DNA of 35,879 nucleotides from Calditrichota bacterium. GTDB taxonomy: Bacteria; Calditrichota; Calditrichia; RBG-13-44-9; J042. Each line of letters begins with the position of its first letter. Position 1 is the first letter of the stretch. The notes beneath the pieces were generated by a model. The model searched no databases. It saw only the letters and a list, made by a program, of their open reading frames with translations, and had not been told where the DNA came from. Both the position numbers and the translations under genes were made by a program. This document shows, piece by piece, positions 17,003 to 26,188 of this stretch. The DNA lies in NCBI GenBank assembly GCA_013150955.1, contig JAADJD010000050.1, positions 1-35,879 of the forward strand, read 5' to 3'.

Positions 17003-18433
17003 TCAGGAGCCTTCCACCAGCGTTTTTTTGAGCGATTCCACGCCCGCCCGGAAGGCCTGTTCGTTTAACGGAATCATGTCCTGTTTTTCTTTCAGTGCTT
17101 CGCGTATGGCATAGAGGAACGCCTCTTCCGGGAACATGTCTGTTGCCGCCTGAAGTGCTCCCAATGCCACGATGTTTTTCACCATGCGCTTGCCCAGATC
17201 TACCGCGATTTCGGTGAATGGAATGCCATACAACTTGACCGAGGGATCCACCGAAGGAACGTCCGAGATAACCGAACGGTCGAATATGATGATGCCGTTG
17301 GGTTTTACATGGGGGCCAAATTTGGCCAGACTGGGGGCGTTGAAGGCCACCAGGATGTGAGGATTGGGGGCAGCGGGAGAGAGCACCTCGTCTTCGGCAA
17401 TGTGGACATCCGCGTAAGAGGTTCCCCCACGGGATTCCGGGCCGTAGCTGGGAATGTGGGTGGCATCAAAGCCCTCGTTGATGGCCGCGCGGGTAACCAG
17501 TAGAGCGGCGGTCTGGGCGCCATCGCCACCGGCACCGGCAAACTTCAGCGCAATGTCCCGTTCCGCAATATGGGACGGAAACCCCTTCCCGAAACGGGGA
17601 GCCGTCTTCTCGGGAACGCCAATGGTCTTTAAAACCTGTTCCACATCATACGACGGCTCGTCCAGATGAAACCAGGGTTCGGTGGGCACGTCTTTTTTCA
17701 CCCCCAGCGGAAAGTATTTGGTCATCTCCTCTTTCACCCATTTCTCGGCTTCGGTAACCGACATGTGCCACTGAATGGGGCATTCGGACAGGACTTCCAC
17801 AAAACTAAAACCCCGATTTTCCACCTGAAGCTGTAACGCCTTGCGGATCGCCTTCTTTGCCCGAATGCGCTGCTTGTTGTCGTACAGTGCTACCCGTTCC
17901 ACATATATGGGGCCGTCCAGCTGGGCCATCAGTTCGGCCATGCGGATGGGTTCCCCCAGCAGACGGGAGCGGCCTTCCGGTGTGGTGGTGGTCTTTTGAC
18001 CGGGAAGGGTGGTCGGGGCCATCTGTCCCCCGGTCATGGCATAATTGGCATTATTGATGAAGATTACGGTGATGGGCACCCCAACCTGTGCGGTCTGAAT
18101 GATTTCTGCCAGACCGATGGACGCCAGGTCACCATCTCCCTGATAGCTGATCACAATGGAATCCGGATTGGCCATTTTGTGTCCCACCGCCACCGCCGGG
18201 GCCCGCCCGTGAGCTGCCTGCGAATTGCCCACATCCAGATAGTAATACATGAAGACCGCACATCCCACCGGAGAAATGGCCACGGTACGATCCTGAATGC
18301 CCAGCTCTTCGATGGCTTCGGCAAGGAATTTATGCACAATCCCATGGCCACAGCCCGGACAATAATGGGTGGAATGGCCTTTTAACCCTTCGCCATGGGC
18401 ATGTCGTTCAAAGAATCGATAAAATGCGCTCAT
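17003..18433 (-). CDS. 2-oxoacid:ferredoxin oxidoreductase, fused beta and gamma subunits
   Basis: A 476-residue fusion. Residues 1-280 are the TPP-binding beta subunit: CPGCGHG (C25, C28), SPVGC (C58) and SECP give four cluster cysteines, and TPP/Mg binding is GDGDLASIG with NNANYAMTGGQ (99-137). Residues from about 290 are the gamma subunit (GAGGDGAQTAA, YGPESRGG). The enzyme decarboxylates a 2-oxoacid with CoA to give acyl-CoA, CO2 and reduced ferredoxin. The substrate (2-oxoglutarate, branched-chain or other) is not decided by sequence alone; the partner's RGGPGLGNIAPEQSD is closest in my recollection to VorB/KorA types. Start overlaps the stop of the alpha-delta gene by four bases (ATGA). 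A terminator follows. Confidence 0.92.
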   Translation of the reverse strand: MSAFYRFFERHAHGEGLKGHSTHYCPGCGHGIVHKFLAEAIEELGIQDRTVAISPVGCAVFMYYYLDVGNSQAAHGRAPAVAVGHKMANPDSIVISYQGDGDLASIGLAEIIQTAQVGVPITVIFINNANYAMTGGQMAPTTLPGQKTTTTPEGRSRLLGEPIRMAELMAQLDGPIYVERVALYDNKQRIRAKKAIRKALQLQVENRGFSFVEVLSECPIQWHMSVTEAEKWVKEEMTKYFPLGVKKDVPTEPWFHLDEPSYDVEQVLKTIGVPEKTAPRFGKGFPSHIAERDIALKFAGAGGDGAQTAALLVTRAAINEGFDATHIPSYGPESRGGTSYADVHIAEDEVLSPAAPNPHILVAFNAPSLAKFGPHVKPNGIIIFDRSVISDVPSVDPSVKLYGIPFTEIAVDLGKRMVKNIVALGALQAATDMFPEEAFLYAIREALKEKQDMIPLNEQAFRAGVESLKKTLVEGS

Positions 18434-19827
18434 GATAGCACCCCCTCTAATTCCATGATTTTCTCTTCCACTTCATGTTGTTGTGGCAGCACGCCGCCCA
18501 TGTGCCGGATGTGATCGATGGGCGGGTAGTCCCGGATACCGGCCTTGCTCAGGGCCAGGCGCACTTCGTCTTCCAGCTGGCCGTTACTGGCTTCCACCAC
18601 GATGATATGCTTGGCCCGTTCCAGCAGGGGAACCAGGTGTTTAATGGGGAAGGGCCACAGGGTTAAGGGGCGAAACAGGCCGGCGCGAATGCCTTCCTGA
18701 CGCAGGGCCTGCACCGCACCTTTCACCATCCGGGAGGGCGTGTTGGAAGCGATGAGCAGGTATTCGGCGTCGTCGCAGAAGTAACAATCGGCTCGCTGCT
18801 CGTGGACTTCCATCTCCTGATATTTTTCCACCAGATGCTGGTTATGTTTTTCCAGATCGGCTTCGCTCAGGTAAATGGAATTAATCAGATTGCGCCGATG
18901 TTGCGCATCGCCCGGCACCGCCCATTCAGGAATGCCCGGCTTGATCATGTAGTTGGGCAGCTTCACCTTTCCGGTGATTTGTCCCAGATACCCATCGCCC
19001 AGAATGATGACCGGGTTCCGGTATTTAAACGCCAGGTCAAAGGCCATCATGGTGAAGTCCAGCATCTCCTGAGGCGAATTGGGTGCCAGTACAATGGCGT
19101 GGGTGTTGCCGTGGCCCAGTCCGTGGCAGGCCAGTTTAATGTCCGATTGTTCCGGGGCAATGTTGCCCAGTCCGGGCCCCCCGCGCATAATGTTGATAAA
19201 CACCGCCGGTAACTCGGCACCGATCATGTAGGAAATCCCTTCCAGCATCAGGCTGAATCCGGGAGAGGAGGTGAACGTCATGGAGCGCATGCCCGCCCCT
19301 CCCGCACCGTACAAATGGTTTACTGTGGCCACCTCACTAACGGCCTGCATGAACACGCCATTCAGCTTGGGCAGCACTTTGGCCATGAGTTCGGCACCTT
19401 CGGTCGATGGTGTAATGGGATAACCAAAGAAATGCCGGCAACCGGCCAGAATGGCGCCGATAGCCGCAGCATAAGTGCCTTTTAAAATCATGGGTTCTGT
19501 TTCCGGTAAAGGAATGACCTGATCCGGTTGAGGAACCGGTTCCGGGGCCGGCGGCGCCTCGCCCAGCAAATCCTCCACATCTTTGATCTCCTTCTCTGGC
19601 ATCTCCGCGATGGGTAGCAATGCATACGGTTCCGGACAGGCACTAAAACAAAGCCCGCATCCGGTACAGGCATCCAGCTCGATTTTTACCGGAATCAGGC
19701 CCGTCAGGGGGTGAATTTCATCGCTAAATTCGATGCAATTCTGGGCACAGGCCTCGATGCAGCGCCCACACCCCTTGCAATACTGGGCCAGAAGATATGG
19801 TTTGAGTTTTTCCTTGGCCTTCACCAT
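18430..19827 (-). CDS. 2-oxoacid:ferredoxin oxidoreductase, fused delta (ferredoxin) and alpha subunits
   Basis: A 465-residue fusion. Residues 1-75 are an 8Fe-8S ferredoxin with C17/C20/C23/C27 and C54/C57/C60/C64. After a proline-rich linker (about 90-112) comes the alpha subunit: GYPITPSTE (135-143), AVSEVATVNHLYGAGGAG, RSMTFTSSPGFSLM and RGGPGLGN. It works with the fused beta-gamma protein encoded next, so the usual four subunits are made from two genes. The start is preceded by AAAGGAGTGAGGA. The gene lies 59 bp downstream of the hydrogenase maturation protease gene on the same strand, so one transcript is possible. Confidence 0.93.
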   Translation of the reverse strand: MVKAKEKLKPYLLAQYCKGCGRCIEACAQNCIEFSDEIHPLTGLIPVKIELDACTGCGLCFSACPEPYALLPIAEMPEKEIKDVEDLLGEAPPAPEPVPQPDQVIPLPETEPMILKGTYAAAIGAILAGCRHFFGYPITPSTEGAELMAKVLPKLNGVFMQAVSEVATVNHLYGAGGAGMRSMTFTSSPGFSLMLEGISYMIGAELPAVFINIMRGGPGLGNIAPEQSDIKLACHGLGHGNTHAIVLAPNSPQEMLDFTMMAFDLAFKYRNPVIILGDGYLGQITGKVKLPNYMIKPGIPEWAVPGDAQHRRNLINSIYLSEADLEKHNQHLVEKYQEMEVHEQRADCYFCDDAEYLLIASNTPSRMVKGAVQALRQEGIRAGLFRPLTLWPFPIKHLVPLLERAKHIIVVEASNGQLEDEVRLALSKAGIRDYPPIDHIRHMGGVLPQQHEVEEKIMELEGVLS

Positions 19828-19886
19828 TCCTCACTCCTTTCGCGTTTTAAGCAGTCCATAAAATCCATCTTCCCGGGCATTCGGAT

Positions 19887-20402
19887 TTATCCACACCGTT
19901 CACCAGGGTTTGCAGCATGTGGCACGGATAGCATCTGCTGCTGAATGTCCCGGGAGATCTGACGAACCAGTTCGGGGATCCGCGCCTTTACCTGCGGATG
20001 GATTGGGTCACCCATTTGAAAATTCCTGCCCAGGACGCCGTAAAACACAATGGTCGGAAGCGAACCGTGCAGTTCCAGCGCCAGTTGCAGGATCTGTTTT
20101 AAGGAAAGCGTGTGCGAAGAAACCGTGGGCAGAGAAGAGATCTGACGGATCGGATCGGTCAGTTCCAGACGCAGAATCTCCGGAGCATCTGGCGTGCTCG
20201 ATTGGTAAGCGTCGATCAGGTAAATCCGGTCGTTCTGGTGGAGGTAGGGGATCAGTTCCGTGAGGTCGTCGTTCAAGGGGATGCAGGGAACCGTTGCAGG
20301 TAACAGTGGTTTCAGCTCACGAATCACCAGGTGGCCCACCGCGTCATCCCCACGATAGGCCCGACCCAAACCGATGCATGCAATCGCTGGCTGCCCGGGC
20401 AT
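19887..20402 (-). CDS. [NiFe] hydrogenase maturation protease (HyaD/HycI family)
   Basis: A 171-residue endopeptidase that removes the C-terminal tail of the hydrogenase large subunit after nickel insertion. GLGRAYRGDDAVG holds the first metal/nickel ligand (D19 or D20), D64 is in YLIDAY and H97 in SSHTLSL; these match the Asp/Asp/His set of the family. ATG at 20402 has AAAGGGG seven bases before it; in-frame ATG (20420) and TTG (20444) are possible but less well placed. Its likely substrate is the large subunit encoded at 23263-24564, which has a 9-residue tail. It lies between the CoA-transferase and the oxidoreductase genes. Confidence 0.88.
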   Translation of the reverse strand: MPGQPAIACIGLGRAYRGDDAVGHLVIRELKPLLPATVPCIPLNDDLTELIPYLHQNDRIYLIDAYQSSTPDAPEILRLELTDPIRQISSLPTVSSHTLSLKQILQLALELHGSLPTIVFYGVLGRNFQMGDPIHPQVKARIPELVRQISRDIQQQMLSVPHAANPGERCG

Positions 20403-20587
20403 GGGTAAACCCCTTTTCATCGTCCCGCATTGTCGCCCCTTCAAATGGGGCGATGATTTAATCTATGATAATACGACTTATTATCGGCAGCCGGCAAAAT
20501 GTTTCAGTAAATCCACGTGCACCGGTATCAGGTCCCGGTCATTCGTTGCTGCAAATTTATGCTCCCCATTTTCTTCTTTCTGAAAAT

Positions 20588-20616
20588 AAGATAATGTTGA
20601 CGATATAAAATTTCAA
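20588..20616 (-). promoter_or_regulatory. candidate promoter before the hydrogenase maturation protease
   Basis: On the minus strand TTGAAA (20611-20616) and TATCTT (20588-20593) are separated by 17 bp, in the 227-bp gap between the CoA-transferase and protease genes. It would let the protease and the oxidoreductase be transcribed apart from the hydrogenase operon. Confidence 0.35.
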
Positions 20617-20629
20617 TTCAAAAGGAATT

Positions 20630-21925
20630 TTATAGGTAGTGCAGCTCTTTGGCCTTCCGGATCAATTCATCGCGGAATTGAGGTGCGGCGATGTTAATCA
20701 GCTCCAGTGCCCGTTGCCGGATCGATTTTCCGTATAAATGGGCCACACCGTATTCGGTTACCACGTAGTGCACGTCGTTTCGGGTGGTGGTGACCCCGGC
20801 GCCGTGTTTGAGCAGGGGAACAATCCGGGAGATGGTGCCCTTTTTGGCGGTTGCCGGCAGCGCGATGATGGGTTTGCCCCCCTTGGCACGTGCGGCACCG
20901 CGGACAAAATCCAGCTGACCGCCAACACCGCTGTAAAATTTGGGGCCGATGGAATCGGCACAAATCTGGCCGGTCAGGTCCACTTCCAGCGCACTGTTGA
21001 TGCTGATCATGTTCTCGTGCTGGGCAATAATGAACGGATCGTTCACATAATCCGTGGGGTGCATCTCAATAATGGGATTGTCTTCAATAAACTTGTACAA
21101 TTTTTTGGAGCCGAACAGGAAGCCGGCAACCACTTTTCCGGGGTGCAGGGTTTTCCGGGCGCCGGTGATGACCCCTTCTTCCACCAGGCGAACCACGCCG
21201 TCGGAAAACAGCTCGGTGTGGATGCCCAGATCGCGATGATTGGAAAGGTTCGCCAGTACCGAATCGGGAATGCTGCCAATGCCCATCTGCAGGGTCGCAC
21301 CATCGGGAATCATTTCGGCGATGATTTCTCCGATTCGCCGATGGACTTCCTCGGCGCCGCCCTGAGGAGCCTCGGGCAGGGGATAATCCACTTCGACCAC
21401 AAAATCCAGATCGCGCACGTGGATGAAGCTATCCCCATGAGTGCGCGGCATTTGCCGGTTGATCTCGGCGATCACAATCCGGGCGCTTTCAGCAGCCGGT
21501 TTGGTCGTGCCCACCTCGGCACCAAAGGAACAGAATCCGTGTTCGTCCGGAGGCGATAGTTGCACAAACGCCACATCGATGGGAAGGATGCCCTGTTTAA
21601 ACAGGCGCGGAATTTCGGAGAGGAATACCGGGGTGAAGTCCGCCCGGCCTTCCTGAACCGCCTTACGAACGTTATGTCCGATGAACAGGGCATTGTGGCG
21701 GAAACTGCCCTGGTACTGGGGATCCACATACGGAGCATCGCCAAAGTGGAGGATGTGAATAATTTCCACATTTTTTAACTCGGGAGCACGATTCATCAGG
21801 GATTTGATGAGCAGCTGGGGAACGCCCGCCCCGCCACCAATGTACACGCGGTTACCGGACTCTACCTTGGCCACGGCCGTTTCGGGATCGATGATTTTGG
21901 AGCGGTAGAGATCTATCCAGCTCAT
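20630..21925 (-). CDS. acetyl-CoA hydrolase/CoA-transferase family protein (4-hydroxybutyrate CoA-transferase-like)
   Basis: A 431-residue family I CoA-transferase. E238 in GIHTELFSDG is at the very position of the catalytic glutamate known from clostridial 4-hydroxybutyrate CoA-transferase. QLSPPDEHGFCSFG, MGIGSIPD and the C-terminal VTEYGVAHLYG are further family hallmarks. It moves CoA from an acyl-CoA to acetate or another acid; the preferred acid is not readable from sequence. Start overlaps the stop of the alanine dehydrogenase-like gene by four bases (ATGA), so the two are coupled. Context suggests it conserves the thioester made by the oxidoreductase nearby. Confidence 0.92.
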   Translation of the reverse strand: MSWIDLYRSKIIDPETAVAKVESGNRVYIGGGAGVPQLLIKSLMNRAPELKNVEIIHILHFGDAPYVDPQYQGSFRHNALFIGHNVRKAVQEGRADFTPVFLSEIPRLFKQGILPIDVAFVQLSPPDEHGFCSFGAEVGTTKPAAESARIVIAEINRQMPRTHGDSFIHVRDLDFVVEVDYPLPEAPQGGAEEVHRRIGEIIAEMIPDGATLQMGIGSIPDSVLANLSNHRDLGIHTELFSDGVVRLVEEGVITGARKTLHPGKVVAGFLFGSKKLYKFIEDNPIIEMHPTDYVNDPFIIAQHENMISINSALEVDLTGQICADSIGPKFYSGVGGQLDFVRGAARAKGGKPIIALPATAKKGTISRIVPLLKHGAGVTTTRNDVHYVVTEYGVAHLYGKSIRQRALELINIAAPQFRDELIRKAKELHYL

Positions 21926-23028
21926 AAAGTTACCTCCACTCTTTTATTCAGCGCGGCGGCGACGCCCGGATGCGCCAGTTTCCCTTTTAACAGGTTGACT
22001 CCCCGGGCCAGATCCGGGCTGGTTTTCAGGGCCTCCGGAATGCCCTGTTGACCAATGTGCAGCAGAAAAGGCAGCAGGGCATTGGAAAGGGCATAACTGG
22101 CAGTTCGGGCCACCAGAGCCGGAACATTGGGGGCACAATAATGGATGATGCCTTCTTCGATAAACGACGGGTATTTCAAATTGGTGGGACGACTGGTCTC
22201 CACGCATCCACCGTTGTCGATGGAAAAGTCGATGATAACCGCCCGCTTGCGCATGCTCTTAACCATTTCGCGATTGACCAGGATCGGGGCTCGCTGACCG
22301 GGAATGGCCACCGCACCCACCAGCACATCCGCAAAACTAACCGCCTTGGCAATGTTGAATGGATTGGCCAGCATGGTGGAAACTTTTCCGTTAAACATGT
22401 TGTCGATGCGTTGCAGGGCGTTCATGTTCTTATCCAGCACGGTCACTTCGGCTCCGATGTTGTGAAAAGCACGCGCTGCATTGGTGCCCAGTACCCCGGC
22501 ACCCAGGATGACCACCTGAGCGGGAGGAATGCCCGGAATACCGCTTAACAAAATGCCCCGTCCACCGGCCAGGCTTTCCATTAAGCGACCTGCAATGATG
22601 GGCGCCATGCGACCCGCAACCTCGCTGGTGGGCAGCAGTACCGGTAGCGTGCCATTGTCCGATTGAATGGTCTCGTAGGCAATGGCGGTGATCTGATTGG
22701 CTTTCAGTGCTTCCAGTAAATCCGGAGAAGCAACCGAAAGGTTCAGGAAAGACATGATGGTTTGCCCTTTGATGAAATAGCGGTATTCGTCTTCCGTGGG
22801 CCGGGATACCTTCACCACCACATCCGCCCGTCCATACGCCTCGTGAGCACTGTAAACAATGTGGGCCCCCACATCCAGATAATCCTGATCGTGGAATCCC
22901 GCACCGTCCCCGGCACCTTTTTCGATGTACACCTGGTGCCCGGCACGAATGACCGCATCGGCCGCTGCCGGGGTCATGCCCACCCGGAATTCAAAGGGCC
23001 GAACCTCCTTAGGTACACCAAAATTCAT
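21922..23028 (-). CDS. ald: alanine dehydrogenase-like protein
   Basis: A 368-residue member of the AlaDH/pyridine nucleotide transhydrogenase family: N-terminal GVPKEVRPFEFRVGMTP, the substrate lysine K73 (VVVKVSRP), NAD loop GAGVLGTNAA (177-186) and IDFSIDNGGCVETSRPT with D271. Oddity: the active-site histidine of the mycobacterial enzyme (H96, in FLHLA) is replaced by N96 (SFLNLS), so the natural reaction may differ from alanine to pyruvate or use another proton donor. AAGGGGG lies before the ATG. It is downstream of the hydrogenase large subunit (234-bp gap) and coupled to the CoA-transferase, which suggests a role in amino-acid fermentation. Confidence 0.88.
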   Translation of the reverse strand: MNFGVPKEVRPFEFRVGMTPAAADAVIRAGHQVYIEKGAGDGAGFHDQDYLDVGAHIVYSAHEAYGRADVVVKVSRPTEDEYRYFIKGQTIMSFLNLSVASPDLLEALKANQITAIAYETIQSDNGTLPVLLPTSEVAGRMAPIIAGRLMESLAGGRGILLSGIPGIPPAQVVILGAGVLGTNAARAFHNIGAEVTVLDKNMNALQRIDNMFNGKVSTMLANPFNIAKAVSFADVLVGAVAIPGQRAPILVNREMVKSMRKRAVIIDFSIDNGGCVETSRPTNLKYPSFIEEGIIHYCAPNVPALVARTASYALSNALLPFLLHIGQQGIPEALKTSPDLARGVNLLKGKLAHPGVAAALNKRVEVTL

Positions 23029-23262
23029 TGTTCCCCCTTGTTCGTTTTAAATGTTGTCCACCTGCAATTTAGGCAATGGGCGGCGCTGGTAAAACGCCTT
23101 TAAAAAAATGTGGTGGGGTTGCTGTTTTCCCTTTCCTGTATCTACCCTTGTCCCTTTTCCACGGGGTATTTTAAGCACCTTCATTGGGCATCGCGGCTGA
23201 TGTTCAGTTTAATGAGAATTCACTGCATCCATGCTTTTGTCGTTGGTTGCTTCCTCACCCGG

Positions 23263-24564
23263 TCACTCCCGCTCGATCTCCAGCTTCAAAAAATGGGTGG
23301 CACAGGAAATACAGGGATCATAATTCCGAATGGCCTGTTCGCACTGCCAGGTCAAATCCTCCTTGGGCAAATCCAGATGCCGACTGACGTAGTGGTACAG
23401 ATCATCCTCAATGGTCTTTTGATTTTGCGAGGTGGGTGGAACAATCTTTGCCGTTTGAATGATTCCCGCCTCGTCGATGGTGTAGCGATGGTACAGGATG
23501 CCCCGGGGAGCTTCCGTGCAACCGTGTCCGGTTCCCGCCCGAACGGTGACGTCGACAGCGGGTTGCTCGGGCATGTCGAAGGATTCGATAATGCGAATGG
23601 CTTCATCAATGGCATATAGCGTTTCCACGCTGCGCACGATGATGCTCTTGAACGGATTGCGGATTTCGGGGACCAATCCCACCTCCCGGGCAACTTCCTG
23701 CGCCAGGGGAGACAGGTGATCGAAATTGAGATTGAAGCGTGCCAGCGGCCCCACAAAGTAAGCTCCCCGCTCTTTTAAAACGGAATGCAGGGCGTTGGAA
23801 TGTTCCACATGGATTTCTTCGAAATGGGCGTCATAATCTTCCACCGCAATGTCCAGGCCCTTGTTGGAAACCAGCCGTCCCTCGTTGAATGGGTATTCCT
23901 CGGGATGGGACAGGGCCACAAATTCATAATCGTTTTCGAAATCGGGGAAGTTCAGTCCCGCAGTAAAACGCACCATGCCGATGGCAGCGTCCCGGGCCCA
24001 TTTTAAATCCTCCAGCAACTCCTGAAACGCCTTTCGATCCGGAATTTTGTAGAAACCGCCCACCCTCACGTTGATGGGATGAATTTCCCGGCCGCCCAGG
24101 ATTCGCACAATCTCGTTCCCGATCTTTTTCAAGCGCAAACCGGTTTTGACGACGTCGGGATAGTCCCGGGCCATCTGGATGCTGTCCTGATAGCCCAGAA
24201 AGTCAGGGGCGTGGAGCATGTACACATGCAGCACGTGACTTTCGATCCACTCGCCGCAGTACAACAGCCGGCGCAGTTCCCGTAGCGGGCCATCAATCTG
24301 GATGCCCAGGATTTTTTCCATGGCATGGATGGAGCTCATCTGATAGGCCACCGGGCAGATGCCGCAGATGCGAGCGGTAATGTCCGGTGCCTCTGTAAAG
24401 TGGCGGCCCCGCAAAAAAGCTTCGAAGAAACGGGGCGGTTCAAAAATTTTAAATTTCAAATCGTTGATTCGACCGTCTTTGATGCGAATGTAGAGGGCCC
24501 CTTCGCCCTCCACCCGGGCCAGATAATCCACACGAATCGTCTGAGATTTATGATTTTGCTTCAT
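23263..24564 (-). CDS. hydA: [NiFe] hydrogenase large (alpha) subunit, group 3b-like
   Basis: A 433-residue subunit carrying the Ni-Fe site. Motif L1 is RICGICP (C67, C70) and L2 is DPCISCATH (C418, C421). The nine residues after H424 are a short tail expected to be cut by the maturation protease. Compared with membrane-bound enzymes it is short, as in cytoplasmic NAD(P)-linked groups. Start at 24564 (MKQNHK) is chosen over upstream options because RVEGEGAL then lies at the family's position; the start lies inside the small-subunit gene, a 17-base overlap that indicates tight coupling. Subunit set and order match Pyrococcus-type sulfhydrogenase. Confidence 0.93.
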   Translation of the reverse strand: MKQNHKSQTIRVDYLARVEGEGALYIRIKDGRINDLKFKIFEPPRFFEAFLRGRHFTEAPDITARICGICPVAYQMSSIHAMEKILGIQIDGPLRELRRLLYCGEWIESHVLHVYMLHAPDFLGYQDSIQMARDYPDVVKTGLRLKKIGNEIVRILGGREIHPINVRVGGFYKIPDRKAFQELLEDLKWARDAAIGMVRFTAGLNFPDFENDYEFVALSHPEEYPFNEGRLVSNKGLDIAVEDYDAHFEEIHVEHSNALHSVLKERGAYFVGPLARFNLNFDHLSPLAQEVAREVGLVPEIRNPFKSIIVRSVETLYAIDEAIRIIESFDMPEQPAVDVTVRAGTGHGCTEAPRGILYHRYTIDEAGIIQTAKIVPPTSQNQKTIEDDLYHYVSRHLDLPKEDLTWQCEQAIRNYDPCISCATHFLKLEIERE

Positions 24565-25333
24565 GGGCCTCACTCTCTTTTCTGAATGGTTCTGCATACG
24601 CATTGAAATTCCGAAACGCACGGACAATTTCCTGATCGCTCCAACCCATTGCGGTGAAACGCTCACTCAGTGCCGGGGGATTGGGATTTTCTTTGGGACC
24701 GTAACACCCAAAGCATCCGCGATGGTACGATGGACACAAGGCGTCGCAGCCAGCCTGAGTCACCGGACCCAAGCAGGGCGTGCCGTGGGCCACCATCACG
24801 CATACATTGCCCCTGCGTTTGCATTCCACACAAACGCTGTAATTAGGGATGTTGGGCTTCCGGCCATTTAAAAAGGCATTTAACACTTCCAGCAGCTGGT
24901 ATTTATTAATGGGGCATCCCCGCAATTCAAAATCCACGTACACGTGTTCATCAATGGGGGTGGATTTTTTAAGGGTTTCGATGTACTGGGGAGAGGCGTA
25001 GACCAGTGAAGTAAATTCCCGGACGTCCTGAAAATTGCGCAGTGCCTGAATCCCCCCGGCGGTGGCGCAGGCCCCAATAGTGATCAGCACCCGGGATGCT
25101 CGCCGCACCTGGTGAATGCGCTCCGCATCGTGGGGCGTGGTGATGGAGCCTTCTACCAGGGAGATATCGTAGGGCCCTTTTACAGTGGCGCGACTGGCTT
25201 CCAGAAAATAGGCGATTTCCACCTGCTCGCTGATGGCCAGTAGTTCATCCTCGCAATCCAGTAAACTTAACTGACAGCCATCGCAGGAAGCGAATTTCCA
25301 GACGGCTAATTTGGGTTTTTTCCGTTCGGCCAT
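24548..25333 (-). CDS. hydD: [NiFe] hydrogenase small (delta) subunit
   Basis: A 261-residue iron-sulfur subunit. The proximal cluster motif is CDGCQ (C17, C20), followed by GACATAGG and RGCPI. A cysteine-rich region ([11 protein letters not shown] ... [18 protein letters not shown]) would bind the medial and distal clusters. There is no Tat signal, so the enzyme is cytoplasmic. It relays electrons between the Ni-Fe centre in the alpha subunit and the flavin subunit. Start ATG at 25333, two bases after the gamma-subunit stop; its 3' end overlaps the alpha-subunit start. Similar proteins are sometimes annotated as NADH:ubiquinone oxidoreductase 20-kDa-like. Confidence 0.93.
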   Translation of the reverse strand: MAERKKPKLAVWKFASCDGCQLSLLDCEDELLAISEQVEIAYFLEASRATVKGPYDISLVEGSITTPHDAERIHQVRRASRVLITIGACATAGGIQALRNFQDVREFTSLVYASPQYIETLKKSTPIDEHVYVDFELRGCPINKYQLLEVLNAFLNGRKPNIPNYSVCVECKRRGNVCVMVAHGTPCLGPVTQAGCDALCPSYHRGCFGCYGPKENPNPPALSERFTAMGWSDQEIVRAFRNFNAYAEPFRKESEAHEAKS

Positions 25334-25335
25334 GA

Positions 25336-26172
25336 TTAAATCTCTCTTTTGTTAAACAAGTGTTCCACCTGATCAAATCGGAAAACCGGCCCGTCTTTGC
25401 AAATGAATGCGGGCCCGTACTGGCAATGGCCACAAAAACCAATGGCACATTTCATGTTGCGTTCCATGGAAATGTAGATGCTTTCTGTGGGGACGCCCTG
25501 ATCCCGTAAGCTGAGTACCGAGTAGTACATCATGATTTCGGGGCCGCAGACCATGGCCACGCAGCTGTAGGGATCAAAAGGTGCGCGTGGGATGAGTTTG
25601 GTCACCACCCCCACATTGCCCCGCCAGTTACCGGTCGCCCGATCGACGGTGATGTACACCTCCATGTCGAAGCGCTGGCGCCATTTCTCCAGTTCCCGCC
25701 GGAAGAGGATGTCCTCCGGTGTGCGCGAACCGTACAACAGCACCACCTTGCCAAATCGCTCCCGATATTTGACCAGCGTGTAAAGAACCGGGCGGAGCGG
25801 TGCCAGCCCGATGCCACCGGCAATGACCACCACGTCGTTGCCGCGGGCTTCTTCCAGTGGCCAGTGGCTGCCAAACGGTCCTCGAATGCCAATCACATTA
25901 CCCGGTTTCAGTTTTTGCATCGCCTGGGTCACCGTCCCCACAGCACGGGTGGTGTGTACCAGCTTCTCAGGCGTCGAGGGATCCCCGCTGATGGAGATCG
26001 GGACCTCTCCCACGCCAAAGATGTAGAGCATGTTGAATTGCCCCGCCTGAAACGGCGCAATCTGTTCCGAAGAAGCTGCCGTCAGGGTCAGGGTGAAGGT
26101 ATCATCGGTTTCCCGCTGAACGGTCTGGATCCGATACGGGATGGGAATCATGGGATCGGGCACGGCCGCCAT
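25336..26172 (-). CDS. hydG: hydrogenase gamma subunit, FAD/NAD(P)-binding
   Basis: A 278-residue ferredoxin-reductase-fold subunit (HydG/AsrB type). It holds an FAD domain, the nucleotide loop [17 protein letters not shown], and four cysteines for a [2Fe-2S] cluster in CAIGFCGHC ... C (C242, C247, C250, C258). It exchanges electrons between NAD(P)H and the iron-sulfur chain. Start at 26172 is preferred because GGAGG lies five bases upstream; the ATG at 26202 has no ribosome site and would overlap the preceding gene. It should not be confused with the unrelated radical-SAM HydG of [FeFe] hydrogenases. Confidence 0.93.
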   Translation of the reverse strand: MAAVPDPMIPIPYRIQTVQRETDDTFTLTLTAASSEQIAPFQAGQFNMLYIFGVGEVPISISGDPSTPEKLVHTTRAVGTVTQAMQKLKPGNVIGIRGPFGSHWPLEEARGNDVVVIAGGIGLAPLRPVLYTLVKYRERFGKVVLLYGSRTPEDILFRRELEKWRQRFDMEVYITVDRATGNWRGNVGVVTKLIPRAPFDPYSCVAMVCGPEIMMYYSVLSLRDQGVPTESIYISMERNMKCAIGFCGHCQYGPAFICKDGPVFRFDQVEHLFNKREI

Positions 26173-26188
26173 ATTTGCCTCCACGGTT

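Noticed and set aside
20617-20650. Terminator after the CoA-transferase gene
   Set aside because: Only a weak AT stem (AAAATT/AATTTT) is present, without a GC core or clear T-run.
20738-21559. 273-codon open frame on the plus strand
   Set aside because: Antisense shadow of the CoA-transferase gene, which carries the catalytic glutamate and a coupled start.
24565-24666. 34-residue N-terminal extension of the hydrogenase large subunit
   Set aside because: It overlaps the end of the small-subunit gene in another frame; the start at 24564 gives the family N-terminus.
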